Assembly: GCF_029867415.1 (NCBI RefSeq)
Contig: NC_081185.1
Span: forward strand, 77,411,553-77,475,552
Source of the DNA: Vicia villosa
Taxonomy: Eukaryota > Streptophyta > Magnoliopsida > Fabales > Fabaceae
Length of the DNA stretch: 64,000 nt
Reading direction: 5' to 3'
This document shows, piece by piece, positions 43,363 through 52,434 of the stretch. How positions within the stretch are numbered: the stretch's first letter is position 1; each line of letters opens with the position of its first letter. The notes below the pieces were generated by a model. The model was not told where the DNA came from. It worked only from the letters and a program-made list of their open reading frames with translations, and made no database searches. The translations under genes were made by a program, and so were the position numbers.

Positions 43363-43765
43363 CATGCTTTATCTTGGCTCCCTTCAATCATGTTTTATCT
43401 TGATTGTCTCTGATCATGCTTTATCCTGATCACTTACACCATGTTTTATCTTGTTTCCCTTCAATCATGTTTTATCTTGATTGTCTCTAATCATGCTTTA
43501 TCCTGATCACTTTCGACCGTGTTTTATCTTGGTTACCTTCAATCATTTTTTATCTTGGTTGTCATTTGATGTTGCTTCGTCCATGCTTTATCTTGAACGT
43601 CTCTGATACATTCTTCCCAAAGTTCAAATCATGCTTTACCTTGATTGACCTTGGTGTTACTTAATCATGTTTTACCTTGATTGTCATTTGGTATTTTTCA
43701 ATCATGTTTTACCTTTATTGTCATTTGATGTTATCCAATCATGTTTTACCTTGATTATCCCTGTG
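43363..43765 (+). repeat. Tandem array of 10-nt-loop hairpins (AATCA...TGATT)
   Basis: About 14 units carry loop TGTTTTATCT (or TGCTTTATCC / TGTTTTACCT) between pairing arms: AATCA/TGATT (43386-43405), GATCA/TGATC (43412-43431), GACCG/TGGTT (43515-43534) and AATCA/TGGTT (43541-43560). Confidence 0.85.
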
Positions 43766-45316
43766 ATGACATCTAATTGTCATACCCTAATTTTTGACCC
43801 CCCTGAGATGACATATCTTCAGGATTTTCATCAAGTCAAAGTAAGTACCCAGGGCAGTCTGGCATTCAATCGAGGGTGTTCAAAGACAAGAAAACTCAGG
43901 CAAAGGATCAATCAATAGAGGGATTAGTCTCTAATACAATCATAAGACTCAAAAGCCTCATTATTTCACCTATGATTGATTAGACACCCAGTCATCTAAG
44001 TACAGAATTACTCAGATCAACAGACTAGGGTTTGGAGCCTATCAAGGACTAAAATCAGGGATCACCTTTGGGAAACCCTAAAAAACCCCAGGGGATCATT
44101 CAAAGACCTCAATCATCTTCAAATAGCTCATATGACAAGATCCACTGGACATCACACCTCAATTCAAAGTCTACACTCATCATTGTCCTCTGGTCGACAA
44201 TTAGGGTTTTTGACCTAATTCACCAAGATAGTTGACTTTCAATCAGGGCATGGATCCAAAACTCAAGACATGATTCAAGAATCTCTACTACCTCAATATA
44301 ATCTATTTACATCATTCATTTGAGGAGAAGATCTTGATTCTACACAAAAGTCCAAATCTCACCATATCTGGAAAAAAGTCAACTGTATGGAATCACCATT
44401 GACTTTTAAGATTTTTGGTCAAAACATGACTTTCAAGGATCAATATCATCAATATATGGATATTAAAGTCATTTGACCAAAGAAATTCAAAGAAATTCAT
44501 CAAGGAGCAAAAAGTCGGGAATTAGGGTTTTTGAGGGCACTGTGAGAACTCAAAATTTCACCTACACAACTCAAAAAACTTCCAACATGAAAGTTGTAGA
44601 TCTTGCAAAATAAAACAACATCTTACAAAGGAACTTTTTTCAAAAGATCAATCATTTAAGAGTTTTGGAAATTTTGGAGTTTTAGGTCATAAACACTTAG
44701 AAATTTTTCTAAGTGTTTTAACCTAGTTTTCTTCCAACTTTGGCCCCATTTTTCACAAATTTGCCAAAGGATTCTGAAGAAACTCCAAACTAATGATTTG
44801 AAGTAGATGTTTAGGGCTTTCCAAATTGTGTTCAACCTTCTCCAAATTCATTTTGAGCTAAGAGTTATGCTTGTTCAAAGTTGGCCTCATGAAGTGAAAT
44901 TATAGGTCATGCATCATTTTGGAACTTTGAAATTTTGTGCACATGACCTCAATTATGGATGCTACACGACCCATAACACATCTGAAAACATGCCATGCAT
45001 CCATTTTCACCATACCATAAGGATTGAAGAAGATTCTAAGTACAAGAACGTGTGATTATGTAATGATTACATTTGTGAATTTATGGCAAATTGATGAATC
45101 ACCCAAGGAATCTTCTCACCAACCAATTAGAGCTCATTTCTGGCTCAGAATTGTCCCCTAAGATCAAGCAAAATCGAGGGCTAGGGGATTGATCAAATGG
45201 AATCAAAATTCTCATCATTGCATAAGAGATATTTGCAAACTTCCTTCATGCTTAAGAAACCAAACTTCTTTCATTAAGCAAGCTCACTCTTCTGCAACTA
45301 TACTGAACCAATTGCC

Positions 45317-45324
45317 TATAAATA
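45317..45324 (+). promoter_or_regulatory. TATA box of Ogre 5' LTR
   Basis: TATAAATA followed by GAGGCC. The matching position in the 3' LTR is 56422-56429. Confidence 0.7.
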
Positions 45325-46274
45325 GAGGCCTCATTCTCATTCAAAAAACACACCAAAGCAACAGAATTCTTGCTTTCTCTTTTCTTTCTTCATACTTAGT
45401 TTTTTCAAAGGTCCTTTGGCAAGAAGACTCAGATTCTTCGAACCAAAGCTCTCTCTTTGAAAATAAGTATTCAAACACATTGAGGGAGGCATTTAGAGGT
45501 GATCCAAACCTCTGGAACACTTCTGGGCGTGGAGAATTATCACCTCCACCTCTCATTTGGAGCACTTGCAGTTGGAGGACCATGGAGTAATTCAGGAAGT
45601 TTCAAGCCAAGCCAAATCATCCAGGCACACTCCTCAGGTCATAGTGAAGCTAACCAGATGGCTGCAGCTCATCTGTAACTCCAAATTCAACAACCTCCAT
45701 GTCTACTTGAAGCTTAAATCGAGGGAGGTCCATAGAGCAATTCAGAAGGATTCAAGCTCCAATAAGCATTCAGTTAGCATCATTGAGTCTCAAGGAAGCT
45801 ATTGAGATCATTCATTCAAACCCAGGTGCTCTCAATCATCCTCACGACCTCCATTTTCAGAGGTAAGTTCCTGAACTTCACTTCTTTAATTTAAGCACTC
45901 TTTGAGTTAAAGCTCGATTCTATCTTGTTTAGCATCATCAGAGGATTGAAAACCCTCTATCATCATTCATTTATCTTTCAGTATAGCCATTTAATTTGAT
46001 TTTTAAGTTTTAGGGTTCTTCACGATTTCTGGTAAATTAGTTAGATGTAGTTAATATCAGTCTATGTTAGTTACATATTTAGAATCGTGAGTGAATTTAG
46101 AACAAGTTTCATCTTTATATCGCTGCAAATGGTTGAGAATTGAGAGAGTTCAGAAATCCAAATCGTTGGAGCTAGAGGAAGAAGATGACAATGGTGGTGG
46201 CGCGCAAATTTCAAACCTCAGGGCAGAGTTTATTTTATATTTAATGATAGGTGTTTCATAAACGACTGAATAAC

Positions 46275-46346
46275 TTGCCCTAGTGGCCACACATGCGCTC
46301 TTAGTCTCCTCATGCCCAAAGTCTGGGGTTCGAATCCCCCTCGCCC
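46275..46346 (+). other. tRNA-like module 1 in Ogre LTR
   Basis: The A-box-like TTGCCCTAGTGG (46275-46286) has a GCC-CTAGT-GGC D-arm. The B box GGTTCGAATCC (46327-46337) lies within GGGG-TTCGAAT-CCCC. An outer inverted repeat AGTCTGGGG...CCCCAGACT is followed at once by TTTTT, a Pol III-type terminator. It is conserved in the 3' LTR (57378-57459). There is no acceptor stem. Confidence 0.65.
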
Positions 46347-46439
46347 CAGACTTTTTATTCCTTTTATTTTTTTTATGATTTACACGCTTATCTGAAAATA
46401 TAATGTGTTGGATGTGTATCACTATCACCATGCGCGCGC

Positions 46440-46517
46440 TGGCCCAGTGGTTTGGTTTTGGGTATGTGACCTAAAGGGCGTGAGTTCAAGCCTTGGTAGA
46501 GACATTCCTAATTTTTT
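46440..46517 (+). other. tRNA-like module 2 in Ogre LTR
   Basis: A-box TGGCCCAGTGG (46440-46450), B-box-like GAGTTCAAGCC (46482-46492), then a T6 run. The copy in the 3' LTR has TGGCTCAGTGG (57542-57552), GAGTTCAAGCC (57584-57594) and a T7 run. Confidence 0.6.
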
Positions 46518-47080
46518 ATCACTTGTCACACCTATTTTCTTCACAACTTCACACAATTAATTCACCTATCAAATTAAATCATTTTCACTTCATTTTTCAT
46601 ACACCTATTATTTAATATATCTATTTTTGTGAATAGTCAAAAAATCATAAAAATATTATTTATTTCATGTATTTTAATTAGGTTTAAAGTAGTATATTTT
46701 TAAGTGTTTTTATAAATACTTTAAATATATATTGTCACTTTATTTTAACCTAATCATTTTGTAAATAATTTTATGATAAAACCCTAATTGTTTAGGTCTT
46801 AATTAGGTAAAAGATCTTTATTTTTACCTTAATTAAGTTGACTTTTGTCAATTTTCAAAACTGTTTTCAATCTCCGAATAAATCAAATGATTAAGGTTCT
46901 TAAACAACAGAACCTTATATCATTTACAAATCATTTTCAAATTGCTCTCATAACCAGTACTGTAAAGTACTGGGCCTCTAATAGAGTGTAAGTCCCAAAA
47001 AAACCTTCTCTTCTTAGCTTGTTTTCAAAACTGTATTTTCAAAATCTTCTTTCTGTTTTCAAAACATTCTTCTGGTATTT

Positions 47081-47573
47081 GAAGGGCATTATTCCCGGTG
47101 AAACTCTTCAGATACCTATGTGACCTTTGTCCATCTTCACTTCTTCTGTTTTCAAAAACCCTTAACTGTTTATCATATATATTTAACTGTTATCAACAAA
47201 ACAACAAAAATTACTGTTGAGGCTCTGTACATACTTCTCCAAAGGCCTCCACTCCATCCAGGTTAGGCTTTACAAGCTTTCAATTTACAGTCTTTATTTA
47301 AATTACTGTCAAATATAAACTGTGCATATATTAGTTTAGAACTACGTTTGAGTATAAACCCTAGGACAGTTAAACTATATATATATATATATTATAGGAA
47401 TATGACCTAGGATTGAGAATGTCTTCCCGGTGAAGGCTCTTTCCTAATTAGAGATCTGTAGTTCAAACCCCCAAGATGAATTATTCCCGGTGAAACATCT
47501 TGGCAAAAACCTTAGAATCCAAAAAAATAGGACACATCCACCCAAAGAGGAATTATTCCCGGTGAAACCTCTT
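47081..47573 (+). repeat. TTCCCGGTGAA hairpins with variable arms
   Basis: Four hairpins share the apical text TTCCCGGTGAA: GAAGGG/CTCTTC (47081-47109), TAGGA..GAG/CTC..TCCTA (47408-47446), CCAAGATG/CATCTTGG (47471-47503) and AAGAGG/CCTCTT (47545-47573). A fifth lies in the leader (50115-50141). All recur in the 3' LTR near 58183-58670. Confidence 0.9.
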
Positions 47574-47629
47574 ACCCATTTGCTTAGAGCCAAAATAAGT
47601 TCAAAACTACATAGCTTTCTCTTGTGCTA

Positions 47630-49330
47630 TAACAAGGACCCTCGATTAGCCTCCTCTTGGGCTTTGTACAAGGACCCACAGGCTTCTTAAAAGCATTTCC
47701 AGCTTCCTCTTGAGCTTGTATACAAGGACCCATCAGGTTTCTTATAAACATAGGAACAGGTCTTTAGTCACCTTTTAGCCTACCCTGGTGAGTTTCTTCC
47801 AATTTAAACCAGACTTTAAACAAGCTAAGTTTGTCTCAATTTTGCATTGAGTACACCTTTTGGAATGAGAGACATGGACAGTCTCTGTCACCCTTATCTT
47901 CATCAATTTTCCTTAGCAGAGTCTAGGATCCATGTTTGAACATCCTCAGCATGTGTAAGCCTTCATCTTGGGCTTTAAACAAGAAGTCTCCACTAGATAA
48001 TCTTTCTGCCAATCCTTTCATCCTTTAATAATTAATGGAGTGCTACCCAAAATCATTCTTTCATTTTTATAAAATCCCTGGAAAGGGTTAGCCTCCAAAG
48101 TCAATTAATAAATGTCAAAAATAAAGATTCATTTCTCTTAGGAGATAATTTCCCCAAAAAAGTCAAAATCCCTGGAAAGGGTCAGCCTCCAAAAACATGA
48201 TAAAGTCAGTCTTTTAACAGACAAATTCACCAGCTGAGTCAAAATCCCTGGAAAGGGTTAGCTTCCAAAGAAAAACAGTCTTTTAATAAATAAAATCTCC
48301 TCAGTAGAGCCAAAACCAACAAAAATAGTTAGCCTCAACCTTGGGCTTCATACAAGGCACCAAACAATAAAACTCCCCTGTCAAGAGTCAGCCTCAACCT
48401 TGGGCATTGTACAAGGCAGATAATAGAGTCTCCCCAGTGAGTTCTTCATCATTCAGTAGCCACAACCTTGGGCTTTGTACAAGGCAGATAAACCATATTT
48501 TCATGTGTCAAAGATTCCTAACACCTAGGATCTTTTCCCCATAGAGTCATCCATACTCAGTTTATTTAAGAGTCTGCCACAACCTTGGGCTTTGTACAAG
48601 GCAGAAAATAATGTTTTCCCTAGCTAGAGTCAGCCACAACCTTGGGCTTTGTACAAGGCACATAAAATAGAGTCATTCATTCAATTATCCTCAGCAATCA
48701 GCCACAACCTTGGGCTTTGTACAAGGAACACAAATAGAGTCTCCCTAAGTAGAGCCAGCCTCAATTCTGGGCTTTGTACAAAACACCAAAAATACCCTGT
48801 AATTAATCCCCAATGGAGTCATCTCCCAGAGTCAATAATAATTAATAAATCAATCAAAAAGCCTCAAGCTTGGGCCTCATACAAGCCAGCTAAAGTCAAA
48901 TCTTTTAAACAGTAGATAGACATAGCTTATCTCTATAGAGAGATATTTTTACTACTCTACCACATTCAAACAAACAAACATTTCAATTTCAATTTTAATC
49001 AAGTCTCCCATTTAGGATTTTGAAAGGCATGAGCTGGCAGTAAAACCCAGACATGTGGTAACTTTCCCTAATTTGGATGAGCAACTTTCTTTCATTTAAG
49101 AGGCATTTGACTGGTATACTTGCACATACACAAGTAAGGTCCCCCTCTTGAATGAAATGAATTCAGTTATTCTGTCACTCTTTAAATGTTTGTGGTAGAA
49201 TAGTACAAATACCTCTCTGTAAAGATGATTTCATGCCTCTTTACTGTAAACAGAGATTTAATTCCAAGCTTCAACCTTGAGCTTCAAGCAAGGCACCAAA
49301 AACAAGTAATTTCCCTAGTTAGTTCCCCGA
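47630..49330 (+). repeat. Interspersed GGCTTTGTA hairpin array
   Basis: About 15 units have arms around a 9-nt loop GGCTTTGTA or GGCTTCATA: CCTTG/CAAGG most often, TCTTG/CAAGA (47965-47984 region), GCTTG/CAAGC (48867-48890 region). The 3' LTR also has TTCTG/CAGAA (59757-59775 region). CCCT-GGAA-AGGG hairpins recur between them. Confidence 0.85.
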
Positions 49331-49348
49331 ACTACATTAAGCTCTGAC

Positions 49349-49583
49349 TTCCACTAGGGATATGTAGGCATGAGGTTCACAAGGAATCTCAGCGAGCTAA
49401 TAAAATACCAAAAATAGTCAGTTTGTATGTCTGTCTATCTTTTATTCAATTCAATTCTCTCTCCTAACACAAAGGAGAAACTTTCCCAATAATCATTAGC
49501 AGCAAACACAATCACAATGACACATAGAAGGTTCCTGTAGAGTACTACAGATATGTAGGGTGTTTAAACACTTCCCTATGTAT
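49349..49583 (+). other. U5 hairpin module of Ogre 5' LTR
   Basis: TTCC-ACTA-GGGA (49349-49360), TATGTAGGCA, TGAGGTT/AATCTCA (49371-49391), GCGAG; then CTGTAG-AGTA-CTACAG (49535-49550) and ATATGTAGGG/CCCTATGTAT around a 13-nt loop (49551-49583). The same order is seen in the other Ogre-type LTRs. Confidence 0.85.
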
Positions 49584-49843
49584 AACCGACCCCCCGGACT
49601 CCAGAATTTCTAGTCTAGGTGAAATCCCCACACTTAGCAAACTCCTAGGGTTTAGTTGAGATCTTTTTTTCCCTTTCCTACTCGTAGGACCAATAAGAAA
49701 GTTCGTGTGATATCGTAGGAAGAACTGAAACAAAATTCATCCCACCACGGGCGCATTCTCCTTCCAAATTTCGCGTGAAGGGTTTAGCGTGCCGTCCTCC
49801 CAAGTGAAACGGGGAGGTAAAGAAAACGACCACCACAGAAAAA

Positions 49844-49861
49844 TGGCGACTCTGCTGGGGA
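49844..49861 (+). promoter_or_regulatory. Ogre primer binding site
   Basis: TGGCGACTCTGCTGGGGA lies 6 nt after the LTR end and is identical to the site at 24969. Confidence 0.88.
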
Positions 49862-50657
49862 GATAAGTGTTAAAAACCTGGGTTTTTTCATCCAAACCAA
49901 TGGTTGACCTGTTGCTGGTCCAGCCCCAATGAGGAATTAGGGATGCCAAATTCCCCCTCAAATAAGAGAGGTCATGCCTAACCTCTGTGTCATTTCATGT
50001 GTTTGCTGCATTTATATTTGTTTATTTTGTTTATTCTGTATCGGGAAAGGGCTTGATTCCCCCTTGTGGTGAGAAATCCTATACCCGGATTTGAGTGCAA
50101 CATAAGATAGGATGGAGGATGTCTTCCCGGTGAAGGCCCTCTAATCTTGGTTTCCAATTCTACTCTTGGGATTTGCCTGGCTGGTTGTGATTAAGTGCGC
50201 CACTGCATTCCGAGACTGATTTGTACCAGGAGGACCTAGAAACACATTAACCCCACTTAAAGCTTTTTTTTAGGACGTAGAGCGGTGATTACGGAAGTAA
50301 TTGTCACGCAGATACTACACTCGGAGAAAACTCTCTTATAGATACCAATCAACATATCTTTAAGGTTGAGCAAAAACTCTGAGACCCCTAGAACCCGTTC
50401 TACAGGTACAAAAATCCTTAACCTTAGTTTACCATTGGGGCGGGGATTGCGTTTTGACTTCATGACCACTATACCCTTCAACGCCATGTTTGTTTAAAAC
50501 TCTTGTGTGTGCATTCATGCATTCATGCATCATTCATTAATAAACAACTAAAAACAAAAAGAGTCTTTTTCGAGTCGTTTTTCAAGGAAACTAAATAACG
50601 AACGTTTTGAACTTCATAGAAAGAGAGAAACGGAGAAAGGACTTAAGGATCTATATC
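49862..50657 (+). other. 5' leader of the large Ogre
   Basis: A long leader before ORF1, as known for Ogre. It contains a GAGG/CCTC hairpin with apical TTCCCGGTGAA (50115-50141) and GTGATTAC-GGAA-GTAATTGTCAC with a small bulge (50285-50307). Confidence 0.7.
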
Positions 50658-51527
50658 ATGGATTATGGAAGAAAAAGAGCTAGGAAATACACCTTCAAGA
50701 TTCCCCAGGTCGAGGAACTGGGAAAGCTCGGAAAACTGGTGGTCAACCCCCAGGCTTTCAAGGAGAAGTATGGAAAACTTCTGCCTTTGCTCAATACCAA
50801 CATGGTGGTTGGGATCCTTCCCACCTTGGTACAGTTTTACGATCCAACGTATCACTGTTTCACCTTTCCAGATTATCAGCTCATGCCTACGTTAGAGGAG
50901 TACTCTCGTCTGATTGGAATACCCGTGTACGCGCAAGATCCGTACTCCGATTTGGAAAAGAATCCTGACGACATTATCATTGCTGCAACTACTCCTTTGA
51001 ACGTAGTCGACATCAGAACTCATATGGTGAGTAGAGGAGGAATTCAAGGATTGCCCTCCAATTTCCTGTTTGATCAAGCTCGGTACTTCGTCAGCATCCA
51101 AGATATGAGCGCATTTGAGGAAATCTTGGCTTTGCTTATCTACGGATTATTTTTGTTCCCTAACATTAACGATTTCGTCGATATCAACGCAATTAAGATC
51201 TTCTTAATTGGAAATCCAGTTCCAACCTTGCTTGCGAAAGCTTATCACTCTGTGCATTCAAGAAACCTGCAGCGAGGAGGATTAATCACATGCTGCGTAC
51301 CGTTGTTATACGAATGGTTCGTTTCGCACCTGCCAAAGTCTAGCACTTTCTGGAACATAAGGGATGGCCTTTACTGGTCACAAAAAATCATGTCTCTCAC
51401 TCATACAGACATTGATTGGTGTAGTCCTGACAACAACGAAACCAAGATCATCTTCAGTTGCGGAAGTTTTCCCAACGTACCCCTTATTGGAACTAAGGGA
51501 GGAATCAGTTACAATCCAGCTTTAGCC
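50658..51527 (+). CDS. Ogre ORF1 (plant-mobile-domain-like protein), cut by gap
   Basis: I take the first ATG in frame at 50658 (MDYGRKRARKYTFKIPQVEE); the frame is open further upstream from a TTG, but no ATG lies there. It reads 290 codons without a stop up to the run of Ns. It matches the extra ORF1 that Ogre elements carry before gag, related to the DUF7745/plant mobile domain group: FTFPDYQLMPTLEEYSRL near residue 65, LIYGLFLFPNINDFVD near 170-190, GNPVPTLLAKAYHSVHSRN, and FPNVPLIGTKGGISYNPALA at the break. The function of ORF1 is unknown. The family is longer, so its C-terminus lies in the gap. Gag-pro-RT-RNase H should follow. Confidence 0.88.
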
Positions 51528-51627
51528 NNNNNNNNNNNNNNNNNNNNNNNNNNNNNNNNNNNNNNNNNNNNNNNNNNNNNNNNNNNNNNNNNNNNNNNNN
51601 NNNNNNNNNNNNNNNNNNNNNNNNNNN
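51528..51627. other. Assembly gap, exactly 100 N
   Basis: A round 100-N run is the usual placeholder for a gap of unknown size. In an Ogre, gag, protease, RT, RNase H and most of integrase should lie between ORF1 and the integrase tail, so the real distance must be several kb if both sides belong to one element. Confidence 0.99.
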
Positions 51628-51628
51628 C

Positions 51629-52264
51629 AAAATGATGAAGGAACTTTGTGAAGAATTCAAGATTGAACATCACAACTCATCTCCTTACAGACCAAAGATG
51701 AATGGAGCTGTAGAAGCAGCTAACAAAAACATCAAGAAAATCATTCAGAAGATGGTCATCACTTACAAAGATTGGCATGAAATGCTCCCGTATGCTCTTC
51801 ATGGTTACCGTACATCAGTACGTACTTCGACTGGAGCAACTCCTTTCTCCCTTGTATATGGCATGGAGGCAGTCCTACCAATAGAGGTTGAGATTCCATC
51901 AATGAGAGTCTTGATGGAGGCAAAATTAACAGAAGCCGAGTGGTGTCAAAGCAGATTCGATGAATTGAACTTAATCGAAGAAAAGCGCATGACAGCTTTA
52001 TGCCACGGACAGCTATATCAACAAAGAATGAAGAAAGCTTTCGACAAAAAGGTTCGACCTCGCACAATCAAAGAAGGCGACCTTGTACTCAAAAAGATTC
52101 AATCTTTTCTCACAGATTCGAGAGGGAAATGGACTCCCAATTATGACAGCCCCTACGTGGTCAAGAGAGCTTTCTCAGGAGGAGCCTTAATACTCACGAC
52201 TATGGATGGAGAAGAATTCACCCGTCCTGTGAACGTCGACGCAGTCAAGAAATACTTCGCCTAA
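51629..52264 (+). CDS. Ogre integrase C-terminal part, cut by gap
   Basis: The frame is open from the gap to TAA at 52262-52264 (211 codons seen). It starts in the integrase core: HHNSSPYRPKMNGAVEAAN includes the third catalytic acid (Glu of the DD-E triad) and is followed by GYRTSVRTSTGATPFSLVYG, the usual core end. The C-terminal DNA-binding domain follows, with GDLVLKKIQ, GKWTPNYDSPYVVKRAFSGG and the closing VNVDAVKKYFA. The two Asp residues and the zinc-binding HHCC domain would be in the gap. The clean frame indicates a recent, possibly autonomous element. The ATG at 51632 is internal. Confidence 0.93.
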   Translation, partial: KMMKELCEEFKIEHHNSSPYRPKMNGAVEAANKNIKKIIQKMVITYKDWHEMLPYALHGYRTSVRTSTGATPFSLVYGMEAVLPIEVEIPSMRVLMEAKLTEAEWCQSRFDELNLIEEKRMTALCHGQLYQQRMKKAFDKKVRPRTIKEGDLVLKKIQSFLTDSRGKWTPNYDSPYVVKRAFSGGALILTTMDGEEFTRPVNVDAVKKYFA

Positions 52265-52284
52265 ATAAATAAAAGAACAGCTCG

Positions 52285-52434
52285 CTAAGTTGAAAACTCG
52301 CAAAGAGCGACTTAGGCAAAAAAAGAGCGTCTCGGTGAATCGAAAACCCGAAAGGGCGATTCAGGCAAAAGTTAGAGACATAAAAAATAAATAATCAATC
52401 CCGGTAAACTTAAAACCCGAAAGGGGTAGTTTAC
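52285..52434 (+). other. Post-pol triple hairpin of the large Ogre
   Basis: Starting 21 nt after the pol stop: hairpin I, CTAAGT/ACTTAG (52285-52315); hairpin II, TGAATCG/CGATTCA with inner CCC-GAAA-GGG (52336-52363); hairpin III, GTAAACT/AGTTTAC with inner CCC-GAAA-GGG (52404-52434). Hairpins I and II are followed by GGCAAAA and hairpin III by GCAAAA. The GAAA is a GNRA-type tetraloop. Confidence 0.88.

Larger units (their letters stand above)
43778..49837 (+). mobile_element. 5' LTR (6.06 kb) of a large Ogre element
   Basis: It starts TGTCATACCC and ends ACCACA, 6 nt before a primer site. Ogre LTRs are known to be this long. TATAAATA lies at 45317. Two tRNA-like modules lie at 46275-46340 and 46440-46517, TTCCCGGTGAA hairpins at 47081-47573, a GGCTTTGTA hairpin array at 47630-49330, and U5 hairpins at 49349-49391 and 49535-49583. 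Minus-strand frames such as 46150-46431 (GARGIRTPD type) are antisense readings of the tRNA-like modules, not genes. Confidence 0.88.

Noticed and set aside
43768..43777. GACAT as a proper target duplication of the large Ogre
   Set aside because: The left copy is 5 bp away from the LTR start and the flanks do not continue across the element, so I do not accept it as proof of a single insertion.
46275..46346. A functional tRNA gene
   Set aside because: A and B boxes and a T-arm are present, but no acceptor stem pairs and the anticodon arm is poor.
46150..46431. Minus-strand frame with GARGIRTPD (also 57253-57462)
   Set aside because: This peptide is the well-known false translation of the antisense of a tRNA-like T-arm; the DNA is the tRNA-like LTR module.
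50607..50657. Earlier start for ORF1 at a TTG
   Set aside because: Plant initiation at TTG is not expected; ATG at 50658 fits the family N-terminus.
51632..51634. ATG at 51632 as the true start of a 210-residue protein
   Set aside because: It lies inside the integrase core directly after the gap.
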